Source: Blastobasis lacticolella (taxonomy: Eukaryota; Arthropoda; Insecta; Lepidoptera; Blastobasidae). Taken from it: 64,000 nt of DNA. Shown here piece after piece: positions 1 through 11,883 of the stretch (the stretch's first letter is position 1; every line of letters begins with the position of its first letter). The position numbers and the translations under genes are program-made. The stretch covers positions 16,492,200 to 16,556,199 of the forward strand of contig LR990052.1 of the NCBI GenBank assembly GCA_905147135.1. Reading direction: 5' to 3'. The notes under the pieces are model-generated. The model searched no databases and was not told the DNA's origin. It saw only the letters and a program-made list of their open reading frames with translations.

Positions 1-1275
1 TAGAAATCCTGTGATCCGTATCACAATCCGTGAGTCCTACACACTCGATAAATATCATGATCCAAGATCGCAATCCACAAATATCGAGCGTCTAGCATCC
101 GCCGCGTATGCATAACAAAGCATTGAATTAACTTTTGATATTGCAAAAAATAACGTCCCCCTCATCACTTGTTTTTCAGTTGCGTACTACCGTGAATGAC
201 AAAGTACTGCATTTTGATATATTATGGCATTTATTACTTATTCTCGAGTAGGCATTACGCCGGATTTAGGCGGGTACCGACGTCCAAAGTTTCGGGACAA
301 CGGGGTGACAAGTAGAGACAATGTTAAGTCCCGATTATAGTTTACTTTAGCGACTTAAGGTGTTAAGTTTGAGCCCTCAAATAATGTAGCGCCCGCTTAG
401 TTATCGGAATTATTACATTATTTTGAAAATGAATACCTTTTAACAAAGTATTTTATGCAATTTTTTATGCTAAAGATACTTACGAATCTTTTACCTTGAA
501 CGATATAAACTTTAACCGCTATTACCTGTAAATAAAGAAACAGACCGTTAGTATGACTTTTATATTTATATACGAGAATGTGGCAAACGAGTAACCAGAT
601 CACCTGATGGTGAATAATCACATGGACATGGGGAGTAACGCAACATCAGTTGTTGCGAATGCGTTGTCAACCTATGAGTAACGTAGATTTTTCGGAGATT
701 ATAATGTCCATCCTATAGGCTTCCAGCCAGGCTTTCCTTTCCATCTATGACAAAATAAACAAAATAATACTCATAATAAAATTTATGTCGAAAGCTTTTG
801 TACGTAACCACTTTATTTTTAACCGTTTATACGAAACAGTTACACCGTTTACACGACAAAATACATTAACAATAAAACAACTACCGATACATATTAAACA
901 CAATAACGTACAACAGCCAATGCCGAATTACTCATCCTCGATTCATTAACCCGTCTGCAACAGAGCCGATCCACGGGCCAATAATGCCCGGATTAATACG
1001 AGGTTGCAGAGTCAGTGGGTCGGAAAGACCCCGCGAGGCATTGAAGGGTTACGATGTGGAATCTTGGATTAGATGTGTTGGTATTGTTTGTATTGTGTAA
1101 TATTGATTCGTTGAGTTTTGGTATGACAAGGAACATAATGGGGTAGTAAGTTGAAATGTGTTAATAATTAACCATTCTTAAAAATCGTAGAAATGAAATT
1201 AATGAAATTTTGCTGCGTGCCTTGTAGCTATATTTTAGGCATATAGGTACAATTACTCTCTCAATATCCGCAAGA
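1..1275. other. Unannotated AT-rich DNA
   Basis: No exon, RNA gene or recognised repeat was found here. The only open frames are under 70 codons and show no domain, splice context or coding character. A GC-richer patch near 950-1050 has no open frame worth calling. Confidence 0.5.
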
Positions 1276-1357
1276 CATTTCTTGTGAGAAATAAGTAGCG
1301 CCTGTTGTGTTATCTACATTTTTTCTTTGAACTTTAACTGTAAAATAAATAAATAGG
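1276..1357 (+). repeat. LINE 3' tail fragment
   Basis: The string 'AGAAATAAGTAGCGCCTGTTGTG' region, a T-rich stretch and a terminal (AAAT)n tail match the 3' untranslated end of the LINE at 27786-28152, where the matching word is 'AGAAATAAGCAGCGCCTGC'. Only the last part of the element is present, as expected for a 5'-truncated insertion. The family assignment (RTE or jockey-like) is inferred from this tail style. Confidence 0.6.
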
Positions 1358-1829
1358 TATTCCCGTGGGATCCCGACATAATCAAATTTAACGCGGACGA
1401 AATCACGGGAAAAAGGTAGTCTTATTTTATTAGAGTGCCTTATCTTCTCCATCACGGTTCTAATAATACATCCTGTACGTCTTCATAAATATTTAATCCA
1501 AGCTACCGTAACCCAAAAAAACAGGTAATCCGTCGAAAAATAACACACAATTCCGATAACCTGGCGTCCGTCCGTCCGTCTGCCCGTAATGAACTCTTTT
1601 ACGTGGAACGTTATCATAAATTCGTTATCTGACATAAAATATAGAATTCCCCATAAACCCCCCATGCGGGGTATGAACAGATTTTACGGTGTCGTCTGTT
1701 GTTAGGGGCGTGGAATAAATGAGATAATGTGATGGAAGAATTTACATACACACTAAGTTGTGGAATGAACTACCTGGAGAGGTTTTCCCTGGAGAGTACA
1801 ACATGGAGTTCTTCAAGAAAGTGGTTAAA
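1358..1829. other. No recognised feature
   Basis: Short open frames only. A small simple run of GTCC units occurs near 1566-1582. No splice-bounded coding signal was seen. Confidence 0.5.
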
Positions 1830-1954
1830 AGGTTTTTACGGGGTCGGCAACGCGTGGGTGATGCCCCTGGTATTGCAAACGGCCATAGGCTGCGGTGACT
1901 GCTTCCCATCTAGCAGGCCGTAAGGTTGTTTGCCATCTTAGTGGTATTAAAAAA
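1830..1954 (+). repeat. Repeat D copy (poly-A-tailed interspersed repeat)
   Basis: This segment contains 'GGTCGGCAACGCGTGGGT', 'GCGGTGACTGCTTCCCATC' and 'AGGCCGTAAGGTTGTTTGCC' and ends in an A run. The same blocks recur at 15222-15305 (+), 36714-36840 (-) and 56697-56758 (+). The A-rich end suggests retroposition. The class (SINE-like, or LINE 3' end) is not resolved. The ORF over it is fortuitous. Confidence 0.75.
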
Positions 1955-2101
1955 AGAGAATGGATATCCGTAGCGTCTAGTTTCGGCTTCGTATTTAGGG
2001 ACTCAAACGCCTATTAATTTTTTTTTTTTATAAAGAAAAGTAGTGTGGAAAATTTTAGTTTCAGATCCAATGGTTTTACCTGTGCGTAGGTATAGATCGT
2101 G

Positions 2102-2449
2102 TACCGAAAGCTGGAGCGCTCCATACAAACAAAGTTTGATAATAATTTGAACATTAACCAATCAAGTGAATGAGATTTTGTAGACGCCATTTAGAAACCA
2201 ATATCTGTGTCTGTGGTTTATCAGATTTTCATTAAAATGTTTTGTTTCAAAAGTGCACGGGATTTAATATTCCAATATTAATCTTAAATTGCGTTTAACT
2301 TTGAACCGATATATTTAAACAAAAATCTGTCAAACCACAGACACAGATATTAGTTCCTAAATCGCGTTGACAAAACTACATTGGCTTTGATTGGTTAATA
2401 TGGAAATTATGGAGTATGGAGAGTATGGAGCGCGCCAGCTATCGGTTAT
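2102..2449. mobile_element. Long-TIR foldback MITE
   Basis: The two halves are inverted repeats of each other. The left end 'ACCGAAAGCTGGAGCGCTCC' pairs with a right end whose reverse complement is 'ACCGATAGCTGGCGCGCTCC'. Further in, 'AATATCTGTGTCTGTGGTTT' and its complement (about 2201-2220 and 2331-2352) match over 19-20 bases, and 'AACCAATCAA' opens both inner arms. About 100 bp of each arm can pair around an AT-rich centre. No transposase frame is present, so this is a non-autonomous DNA element of unknown superfamily. Confidence 0.85.
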
Positions 2450-2689
2450 CGACCTACAAGTGGGCCACGTGTTTCGATTTGAATCGAAGGCCTCCAATTG
2501 ACTTATCTGTTTATTTCTATAACAACAGCCACATAAGTTACGCTGCGAAAACGAAGTGCATACCCACCTGCGTTTATGGGAGGCCTTAAATTTAAGGACT
2601 CTACCTTCCGTTAGAGTTTCATATACCTACTTATTTTATTTTAAGTCTTATAATTAAAATTAATGATCTAAAATCAAGTAGGTATCAAT

Positions 2690-2858
2690 CAATTATCAAG
2701 TAGGTATATACATATATCTTCCCGTGTATTTTATGTTGTAACAATTGTATTCTTTTCATGTCTTTTTGTTGTCTTTTCAATCTTGTACGTTGTATCTTTT
2801 TTAATGTTGTGGTGTTGTTGTTTGTGTCAATAAATGTTCTTTATTTCTTTTTTCTAAA
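2690..2858 (+). repeat. Probable non-LTR 3' end with AATAAA
   Basis: This T- and G-rich stretch ends in 'GTGTCAATAAATGTTCTTTA' followed by a T-rich run. The end resembles that of the insert at 31174-31874 and the segment near 34084-34205. It looks like the 3' untranslated end and polyadenylation signal of a retroposon. No coding part is visible, so the family is not assigned. Confidence 0.4.
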
Positions 2859-3239
2859 ATCTCCGCCTACCCCTATAGTTATTTACGTATGTACGAACCG
2901 GATTATATTTGCAAAACCTTAAATAATACTGAGAGGAGAAACGGTTATGTCACATGGGCGTATTCTCTTTTTTAAATGTACAATGTCAAACACATTTAAA
3001 ATCTCCGCCATCGTTGGCAGTGGAGGGTAGTAAATTTACTAAATATGCGTTGAATTTAAATATAGTAGCAATCGTACGGACGTACGCTCGTCTAGACGCC
3101 CATTCTTGGCAAAGTCAAGGCTACTCGAGCTGTACTACGTGATAGAGTACAGTCAGGAGGAACAGTTTTAAAGTAATATAGGTAATACTCATGGCAAGGG
3201 TCCAGATAATAATCGCTAAAAATGAGGCGCTAGGACTCT

Positions 3240-3460
3240 GTCAACCTCAAGGTGTCCGCCTGGGTGAGCACCTACTACCGCCTTAACTATTTCTGCTACA
3301 AAACAACAATGCCTGCGTTGTTGTGTTCCGGTCTGAAGTATAAGGTAGCCAGCGCAATTACAGGCATGAGGCATTTCATCTTAGTCTTTAAAGTGACGAC
3401 ACACCTGCGGCTTTGCATTTTTATTGCCTGCAACCTAAATGCATGAATCGTAGATGTTAT
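3240..3460 (-). repeat. LINE 3' UTR segment
   Basis: Read on the minus strand, the segment contains 'CTCATGCCTGTAATTGCGCT' and 'GACCGGAACACAACAACGC', which I recognise as the non-coding 3' part of a common lepidopteran LINE-type repeat. It lies directly downstream, in minus sense, of the reverse-transcriptase C-terminus at 3529-3690. A related copy on the plus strand is at 55150-55290. The two minus-strand parts are probably one 5'-truncated insertion. Confidence 0.65.
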
Positions 3461-3528
3461 ATACCCAATTTTATGGGCATTTGATCTTATCTCACATTAG
3501 AAACGACGCGGGGGTCGAAGATGTTTAT

Positions 3529-3690
3529 TTAATCTAACTTGAAGATACCAAGATTATATTTTTCGGGGAACTGTGACGCAGGCAGAGAGTTCCATAGCTG
3601 CTCGCTTAAGAAAAGTGGCTGCAAAGCGCTCAGTCCGAGATGGTGGGACGTGTACCATAATATGGATGACATGGTCATAACCATAGACCA
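3529..3690 (-). pseudogene. LINE reverse transcriptase C-terminal fragment
   Basis: The minus strand is open and reads through a tail containing 'LWNSLPASQFPEKYNLGIFK' before a stop at 3529-3531. A WNSLP-type motif followed by a short basic tail is typical of the extreme C-terminus of jockey/CR1-like LINE ORF2 proteins, after the reverse transcriptase domain. Nothing upstream resembles the catalytic region, so this is a 5'-truncated dead copy. The plus-strand ORF over the same bases is its shadow. Confidence 0.75.
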
Positions 3691-4437
3691 CCTCGTTTCA
3701 TGCTCGGCGTGTCCTAAAACTTGTACAATATGTCGCCCAATACTGGGCGAATATAGTGTTAGTCAGAGTTTAGTCCATCGACTCGATAAGAAATAAGAAG
3801 ATCTTTTATACCCCTCGAAGGAAAAATGCCAAGAAAGAAGATTCGAGTAGCTCCTCGGACTCCTCCTGCTCGGACTTGCAGAAGTGAATTCGATAACACT
3901 GACAGGAGGCCGTCCCAGACAAGCAAGTCATCGCCGATCGGCCTCATGGCACGTCGATTTAATTACCTAAGGATATTAGTAGTATAGCAACTTTCCCTGT
4001 ACCCAGTTTTAATTATGTAAGGTAATTTTAAATGTATCGGGAAAAGTTGGATAAAACAGATTATCGCTGCAAACCTCAATAGTTATTTTAACCAAATTTA
4101 GGTCTGTCCCGACTGTACCAATTGAATAAAAGTGATGTTTGCTCGGCTGGCAATACTCACAACGTTGGTTCATTCCCAAATAACAAATCATACAGACGGA
4201 GGAATTCTTGAAATAGTGCATTCTCCATAATAAGGAGAAACAGTTTTTTTTGTTTCCTTGTCATCTCGGCTTGGCAACGTTACAATGTGAACAGTTTTAT
4301 CGAGTTGAGAACAATATTTAAAGTTACCATATAACTTTTTACGTGCATGAGCTGATTTATACCTAAGTATGTTTGTAAATAGGTATCTCCCCATAAATAT
4401 AATTTGTTTGAAACGATAATTATGTACCTAGATACGT
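3691..4437. other. No recognised feature
   Basis: Several short frames are present without domains or splice context. No repeat was matched elsewhere in the window. Confidence 0.5.
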
Positions 4438-4629
4438 TCAAATCACACTTACTGAGGCGTCCCTCTTACTCCGGTGTCCCTGTAGGCAAAAACTATCGAC
4501 TGCCACATCTATGATCCACAGACAGACTGCTCTACAACGTTCACATCTTTCATTATCGTATCTTGTACAATCTTTGCAGGTTAATGTCCAACAGGTGAAC
4601 GGACAAGCAAATAACAATAATGACGACAT
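4438..4629 (-). CDS. Candidate small cysteine-rich secreted peptide or first exon
   Basis: A 63-residue minus-strand frame starts with an ATG and a hydrophobic N-terminus (MSSLLLFACPFTCWTLT) that could act as a signal peptide. It continues with eight cysteines overall, including 'CKDC' and 'CERCRAVC', and carries 'GHRSKRDAS', a possible KR processing site. The frame runs into a strong donor-like GTAAGT just before its stop (about 4445-4450). The coding part may therefore end at the serine after RDA and be the first exon of a longer prepropeptide. I do not recognise a family. Chance is a real alternative, because the ORF is short and no partner exon was found. Confidence 0.3.
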   Translation of the reverse strand: MSSLLLFACPFTCWTLTCKDCTRYDNERCERCRAVCLWIIDVAVDSFCLQGHRSKRDASVSVI

Positions 4630-6342
4630 TTACTGATATTTTCCACGTCCTTGCGAACTCCACAATCAATTTATAAAATAGCTAAAAAATCCGGTCAGTC
4701 ATCATTTTCAATTCATGTTCCAGCCCAAGTTTCCATCAAAACAACACTCGCAAGTCAGGAGAAGTTGCCGCGGCCGGTGTAAGGCCGTTATTTTTATCTG
4801 CCACCAACAACAAGAGGGGGCTTTGATTTAGTGCCGAACGCGATAGTGCGGTGTGAAAACAAAACCAAGATTAGCCACTTTGGGGGGTGACTTGTGAACG
4901 TTTGGACGGAAATGTACCGGGGTAGTGAATTTGAATTTTGTTTACCGGAGTCACGCTGGTTGGTTTTGGGTTCTGGCCCTCAGGTGGGGCAGCAAACAGG
5001 TTGTTTCTGTTGCAAAGCATATACTTTTATGTATGTTGTGAATCTTCCAGCTATCCGCACGAGTCGCGTTAGTTCAACCTTTATAATACGTATGGCTAGG
5101 ATGGAACGCGTTAACTGAGAGTGTGTTCCTTGATCATATTCTAGACGCCTTCAAGGCTAGAGAAAAAACGGCTGTTCCTAGACAGGCATGCTCCATCATC
5201 GGCCGAATCGTCACTTACCACCAGGTGAGATGGTATATACCTGGCTAGTCTAATTATTTAAAAAAAAGCTTAAGGCGTTGATAAAATATCAATATCGATT
5301 AGAAGAAAAACTAATACACCGGCACAGGGTGCCAGTGGGACCTGAGAGTATTCATCCAGTCCCAGAGTCCCCAGCGGGAGACCTTCAACCCATATACATC
5401 TTCATAATCAGTATGTAATAATCCCCACTATTGAGACTCATGACAAAAAAGTCCCACATGATAACATAGAATAAAAATACTCTGATCTAAACACACTCAA
5501 ACAACTAAAAGGTATTATTCTAGTCCTAACTGAAATTACCTACATTATGCAGGTTACATTAACAAACGTTACGTCCCGTAGCTATTCGCTACGCAACCTC
5601 CTACAATACATCATACAACCGTCGCACTGAAAGGCAATACGTAGATCGTTAAGTTTTAGAAACGGCGGCTATCGATATAAAGTAGAGACATATAAAGTTT
5701 TCACTTTTAATTGTAGAATTGTTAAACCTACTAACATCTACTTGATCCTTGCGATAGACATTGCGTACAAGTCCTAGCTTTCCTACGCATATGTCCAACA
5801 TATGAAACGACGAGCATATATGAAAGGACTGATGACTGTAGAAGAAGCCACAGAGGTTTTTCCGGACCCTAGGAAGAGGAACAACATGGTACCTGTCTGC
5901 CAAGACCTAGGGAAAAAGGCATGACGTTACGTATTTATGAATGTAGGTAAATTCACTAACGAATCTTTTTTATCCTGTCACAATAAAAACGATGTTTCGG
6001 TGTTGCGGATGTCACTTACTATTAAGGCCGGGCGTCATGGCAAGTAGGGCGTTCTTAAATCAAGGCCTCGAGGCTCTATTATAATTAGATCGCACCATGT
6101 AAATCAGCGGACTTGAGGCCCTGGTGACGTGCTTGCTCATTTGCCTTCCACTACTACAAAAAAAAAACGTCCTTTCCCTCTGCCCCGTCTCTAGCATGCC
6201 ACTCCGTGTCCCCGTCACAATCACACACACCGCTTTGAGCCGGGACAAAGCGCGGCGCCGGGCGGCTTGTTATCGGCGACGCGTCAATCACCGCTTCCGC
6301 GATCGGGATGAGGAATTCCGACTACTGGTTGCTGTGGAGGAG
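4630..6342. other. No recognised feature
   Basis: Only short ORFs were seen. The 84-residue minus ORF at 5649-5903 and the overlapping ORF pair at 6060-6396 have no recognisable domain. A GC-richer patch at 6180-6320 is not bounded by splice sites that I can support. Confidence 0.5.
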
Positions 6343-6592
6343 GTATATTTACATAGTGTGAAACAAAGTCGGTTCACGCCATCTGTATCTATATAGGTAC
6401 GCACATCTTATAAACTACGCAACGCATTTTAATGCGGTTTTCAACAACCGATAGAGTGATTCGTTAAGAAGATTTATAAGCAAAAAATGGTATGTAAGGG
6501 GTAGGAGAGTGATTCAAGAGGAAGGTTTATAAGCAAGAAAAAACAAGGGTTAAAGTAGGTGTGGGCGAACGAAGGCACGCCGGGTCCACTAA
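6343..6592 (+). mobile_element. Helitron-like element H1, non-autonomous
   Basis: The element carries the family words 'AAACAAAGTCGGTTCACGCC', 'AACTACGCAACGCATTTTAA', 'TAGAGTGATTC' and 'GGGTTAAAGTAGGTGTG', and ends 'GCCGGGTCCACTAA' followed by T. The CTRR|T end fits Helitrons. It contains a partial internal duplication of the 'GAGTGATTC...TTTATAAGCAA' block. Related copies are at 23670, 24472, 32467 and 50355. It has no coding capacity. Confidence 0.7.
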
Positions 6593-6805
6593 TTCGTTAA
6601 AATAAGAAGTGAGGTAGACTGAAAATTTGTAGCGGCGTTGGAGTGACAATTTCGTGCCGTGACCAGGATGAAATGCAATTTTCTAAAAAAATACCTTTCT
6701 CGCCAAAACTCAGATCAATTGTTTTTCCTATAGGAGTAGGCAAAGATCACACTGCTTCACTTGCTACTAGCTTGTCTGGACCCTTATTTAAGAATGTTGT
6801 TATTA

Positions 6806-7015
6806 GCAATAATAATAATAATAATCGTGGACACATTTCACACAGCGCTATCTAGCCCCAAAGTAAGCAAAGCTTGTGTTATGGGTGCTAGATAACTGAT
6901 AAACTACTTATATACAACAGAAATTAAAATTCATTATTTCAATTTCTGCCCGGCCGGGAATCGAACCCGGGACCTCTTGCGTGATATGTTGTCCACTGAA
7001 ACACTCAGGTCGTCC
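6806..7015 (-). mobile_element. SINE-A copy
   Basis: The copy is inverted: the (ATT)n tail and 'TCACACAGCGCTATCTAGCC' lie at the low end, and the tRNA-like head with 'GGGAATCGAACCCGGGACC' (box B on the minus strand) lies at the high end, up to 'ACTCAGGTCGTC'. There is an internal deletion compared with the copy at 37054-37314. The head is a SINE promoter remnant, not a tRNA gene. Confidence 0.85.
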
Positions 7016-7665
7016 TTAAGTATTAAGGAGAAGCAAATAGACTTATAATTTGAAGCGAGGGTGGAGTGACGACTTTGTGCTGTCATTAGGACGAAAATAG
7101 AATTTTCTGCGTAAAAAAGAAATAATATATTTACCAATATATTATCTAATTGATATTACTATAAAAATGACATGTAAATTTTATTATTTATTGAATAAAT
7201 TTATGAATATAAATAAGTATAGTGTGCAAAGACTACCATATTTGCGTCTCCATTCTTACTCTACGTCAATAACTCCGCCGCCGCATTGGCGACCGCGGCA
7301 TCACGGGAGTAGGACCCATGTTAAAGTTTGCCTGACATTTTTGATTAAATCGCAAAGCAAACAATACACCTCCCGTTTTGTAGGGGAAGAGGGGAACGGC
7401 AAGGGGGCTGTTGCTAATGTTTAGTTAAATGTATTTGAAATTAAATGAGTTATAGTGGTGTAAATTTGGTGCGGAATCCTCTTTGCAAGATCCATGAGTT
7501 GGTAACAAATGTCAAGGATGATGATAAATTAGTAGATACATTAAATTATACCTCTACACAAACCAATACGTTTCATTAAAATGTAAATTTGGCCTATTTA
7601 TAAGGGCATAAACCTCTTCGCTGACACTGAACTTTATAGATCCTAAAAATAAAACATTGTATCAT

Positions 7666-7815
7666 CATCTTGGCCTTAATATCCCGGTTGTGCTCTCGCT
7701 CACGACGGCCCGAGGTCCGCCTTGACCATGAACCAGGATGTTTCAGATCAGACAATTACAGCGACTGCCATCTGACCTTCGTGACCCTGCTATCAGGGGA
7801 ACCTACCCAGACTAG
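7666..7815 (-). mobile_element. SINE-B fragment (3' part)
   Basis: The segment holds the minus-strand words 'TTAATATCCCGGTTGTGCTC', 'GTCCGCCTTGACCATGA' and 'CGACTGCCATCTGACCT' of SINE-B. The tRNA-like head is missing, so this is a 5'-truncated copy. A sister fragment lies 330 bp downstream in the same orientation. Confidence 0.8.
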
Positions 7816-8139
7816 ATCAAAGTCAAAAATAAAACATTGTAACGAGCCATTTCTGCCAGCCTCGCATACACCAAATAACTCTAAGCCTTACAAAATCATT
7901 TAAAACCAAAACGCCGCACGAAAATATTCCATTCACTGTAGGTAGGTAAACATTATGACAGCATCGCTTACGCAACTCCACACTCAGACTGGGAGGCGTC
8001 GGGATCGCGAGCCAAATAAGCAAGTGCGTAAACGTGTCCTACGCTGACAGTGAATGAACCCATCAAGGTCTTGCTGTAACCTTGAGATTGAAGAAAGACA
8101 CGGTAGTGACAGTTGTTTTTGATCTCTTAAAGGATCATC

Positions 8140-8330
8140 ATCATCATCTTGGCATTCATGTCTAGGATGTGCTCTCGCGCACGAGGGCCCGCAGTCCGCC
8201 TTAACCATGATCTAGGATTTGACCGATCAGGTAATTACAGTGGAGCGACTGCCATCTGACCTCCGTGACGCTGCTACCATGAGAACCTGAACAGATTGGA
8301 TCATGGTTACACATTCAGTCGCCGTAGGTT
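8140..8330 (-). mobile_element. SINE-B fragment (3' part)
   Basis: Same family and orientation as the copy at 7666-7815. It runs from the tail 'CATCATCATCTTGGCATTCA' through 'GATTGGATCATGGTTACACA' and stops at 'CAGTCGCCGTAGG', where the upstream SINE part is lost. Confidence 0.8.
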
Positions 8331-10668
8331 AGAAAATGGGATGCAGTATTTTCTTCAGTGTAGTCTCAACTCTGGATATCCAACCCACCTGCCACGCCTG
8401 AACATATACTCCACTTCAATTCAGAATGTTACTGTCTTTTAACCCCAATCGTTTGAACTGTATATCCGTGTATCTGTCTGTGGCATCCAAGCTTCCGATC
8501 GGACTCTATAATGAAACAGACACTATTTACCTAAATCCTTAGATAGGTATATTCCAAAACATTAATGAATACCCAAAGTAGGCGTCAGTGTGACTTGCCA
8601 AGATTATCATGGTAAATGAATTTAGCTTGGTAAATGAACTGTGAAGGTCAAATTTGTTGTATATAACTCACAGAGCATATATCTCCATATACCCCTGCTC
8701 TGTGAAGTAAGTTTTTATGAATTATTTTTGTGTTAACTGGCTATCTTACCTATGAATTTATTTTCAGTGACAATGTCCTTTTTATTTTATGGTGGTACAA
8801 TTTAAATGTGTTTACCATTCAATTGTAGCACTGCGTCGAAATATCGGGCTACTCGTAAACAAAGGTACGCGGCAGGAACACCGGAACATACCTTTAAAAT
8901 GTGTGATAATAAGTGCCATAGTTAATATAGAAATGTAATATGGAGGTACCTGTAATACCAGTGGATTACCCAGGACCTTGAACTACCTACCAGCACCCAA
9001 TCTTCCAGACATGAAGGCGTCTTCAGTAGTTTACTTTCACTTTGCAGAACAAACTCATTACCAGAGCATTCTTGTTTCTCGCCGAAGACAAAGCGTTCCA
9101 GACGGCGGAGAATACTGTTTTTATTAGACGATAAATATTGGCACAAAATATCGAAAACAATTTTTTGCAAGTTATTTTCTTTGCTCTTTCTTTAGGCTTT
9201 TTTTAAGTTTTCAGTGTTGTTTAGTTTTTGTTGTGTTGTGTTGTTTAAATAAAATCTTTCCATTGTTATTTCTATTGTTATGTTTGGGAACTATTGTAGC
9301 GGTTGCTTGTTTATTTATTTGTTCATTTATTTCACAGTTTTACAGCATATGCATTATTTTGTTTGTTTTGTATGCTTGTTGATGACTTGTTGATTTTATT
9401 TTGTAAATGCTTAGCAAAACCCTTTGAAATGTATGAAGTATTTTTCAACAATTTTCGCCGTATTCGTATAAAAATCAGAATTTGTAAAGACTAGTTTAAA
9501 TAGAAAACCTTAACAATTAACTGGGACGGGTGTCATAATATCTTCAGTGGCCTCTGTTGGCGGCATGTTAGTTTCTTTTCAAGCCACATTCATTATTAAT
9601 GTTGTCGCTGCTGACTCGTACTCAACTGTATAGTGTTTATTTAATGAAACATACTTTACTTGAAATCGATTATTTTCTTCATCTAAAATATTAACTACAC
9701 TACCTTCATATCTATACATCTCTGATCTCATCTATTTGATCAAGTATGCCATCAAAATCATCTGCCAACCCTACCTTAAAGGCTATCCCTCGTCAAAATG
9801 AAAGCTTCCGGTCACTCTGATTGCGCCGAATTGTTTAATTTGTGCCTCATACCTACTAGCTATGATTGACATGAGAGGGTTGCCTGTTTATAAAGTGGGG
9901 AAGGGGCATCTATTTAAAAGTTAAACGCATGAAATGATTCACCCTTTTAATTATACTTCCGAATATTCATGTCCTTAAACTGTGCTGTGCCGTGTAGCCT
10001 TAAAGTTTGAAGTGTTTTTGAGCTCAATTTTTGAGCTCTTAGATAAATACTTGTCGTTTAATGGTATTCAGTTTTTGCAGAATCTTCTATCGTTACTCTG
10101 TGAGATACCTCACTAATTATTCGAATGGATGGGTAGATCCGTAAACAGGAAAATCGCACAATAAAACAAAGCAGCTCCATCTACATTTTCAAAGCCATTA
10201 CTCACACTTAAGCATAAAAAATGCGAAATGGAAAAACCCCATGATCCATAATCCGACAAAGGCCGACGGCAAAATGGCACAACCGAAAAACAAATGGATG
10301 CAAAACGCATAAAATGCAAGGTGGGTGCATTATCTGTGCGGCGCGGTCGGGTGCACCGGAAATGGTCGCGACGCCATTTTTCATCGCCACCGGATGTGAC
10401 GCGCCCTAGTCATAGCTCAGGCTTTGTAGGGCTGCCCTTGATGTAATGGGAATTCATAATGGCGGCAGTTCAGGGTTGGTACATTTGCGACTGTATATTT
10501 GGCGATCGTTTTTTCTGATATTTGTTTTTGAGTTTGAATAGGGTAGTGTTTGCGTATGAGTAGCTATTGGCATTTCATTACTAACTTTGTTAATGACTAT
10601 GATTTTGTAGAAGTAACTGAAAATAAATAGGTTATTTTTAACATAATTTTACCTCAGTGCTTATTTAG
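8331..10668. other. Long stretch without a supported gene
   Basis: No exon was recognised. A minus-strand frame at 8922-9170 contains a weak 'VWNAL' resemblance to LINE C-termini but cannot be supported. T-rich runs near 9170-9260 with 'AAATAAAAT' may be another retroposon tail. ORFs at 10113-10390 have no domain. Confidence 0.45.
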
Positions 10669-10880
10669 CCTATTATTTTCTTTTATTTCTTGGGTACGCA
10701 ATAATTTAATATTATATTCTGTCATCATATTATTGCGTGGCAGTTTTGCTTTTCTTTTTATTTTTATTTTGTTGTTACTAGCGAGGACCTGTAATTGGCT
10801 TGTTGGTTCTAATGTAATATTTATGATGTTTTATATGGCTGTTGGTACTCCAATAAATAAATAAATAAATAAATAAATCT
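10669..10880 (+). repeat. Repeat F copy with (AAAT)n tail
   Basis: The segment contains 'ATTCTGTCATCATATTATTG', 'GCGAGGACCTGTAATTGGCT' and 'TATATGGCTGTTGGTACTCC' and ends in (AAAT)6. The same sequence occurs inverted at 42836-43040, and a short terminal piece lies at 31528-31574. The simple tail suggests a LINE-mobilised 3' end. No coding part is visible. Confidence 0.75.
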
Positions 10881-11883
10881 TCGATATAACAGGATTGAAA
10901 CTTAAGTCTTAACAATACTGCATTGGAAGTTAATTTTCGAGTAATTTGGTCTATAGGCCAAATAAGCACTAAGGCGACGATAAGTGTTCATTTCACAAGT
11001 TTAATTAAATTCATTAATCGATAATATTAAGTTGATATTGCCCAGAGATAATTAAGTAAAGAAGAATATCTACATGAAACTGCCGGGTAAAACAAACTAA
11101 ATTATTCCAAATTATGATATCTCTAAATTCGACGAGGACCTCTTCTTTTTAAGCACCTCAAACATTATGGTAATCCTAAAGCCATTTATTCTCTACAGCT
11201 TGCTTAATGTTTTCCTGTATCTGCATGTCCTGAAGGTACGTAGGCTCTCCGGAAGGTCCCAGTAGCAGCAGCCTCCCAAACGGCCCTTTAGGGATTCAAA
11301 TTAGAAGAGATTCATACGAAAGCAGAGTCAATTTAAATAATAAAAGATAGGTGGACTGTATATTATGGGGGATTATTTTTTTATGCTAATAGGCTTTCTT
11401 TTTGGGGAAATACTTATGTTATGTTCGTGTAAATATAGAGTAAAAACTGTGGAGAGGTTCAGGAAAAAATAAATTCTAGTTGATTATTGGCTCAATGGCT
11501 AAAATTGTTAATTTCCTTCTGCGCATCTACGTATACTTATACATACACATATACTTTTTTTTTATTATCCTTTCAGGTTTATCTGGACCTTAGCAAGTGG
11601 AACAGTGCGGTCTCTGCCCACACTGAAAAATTGTGACGTAATGTCCTAACCCTCTCTAAATCAAGGCTACGAATCTACCCATATCAATTTTACTTCTCAA
11701 TCGAGAAACTACGACTGTATACATCATCAGTCAACAGGCCCGTTCTCTATTAAACTGACAAAAACTTCCAATTTTCCATTCGACGTCACGTTACATTGTT
11801 TTGGTAAATAGCAATTTTCATCGCGCCCCGAAATACATATATTCGGTGCTGTAGCACCAAAATCCATCGACCTCCATCCAAAC
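10881..11883. other. No recognised feature
   Basis: AT-rich DNA with no open frame of interest and no repeat recurring elsewhere in the window. Confidence 0.5.
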
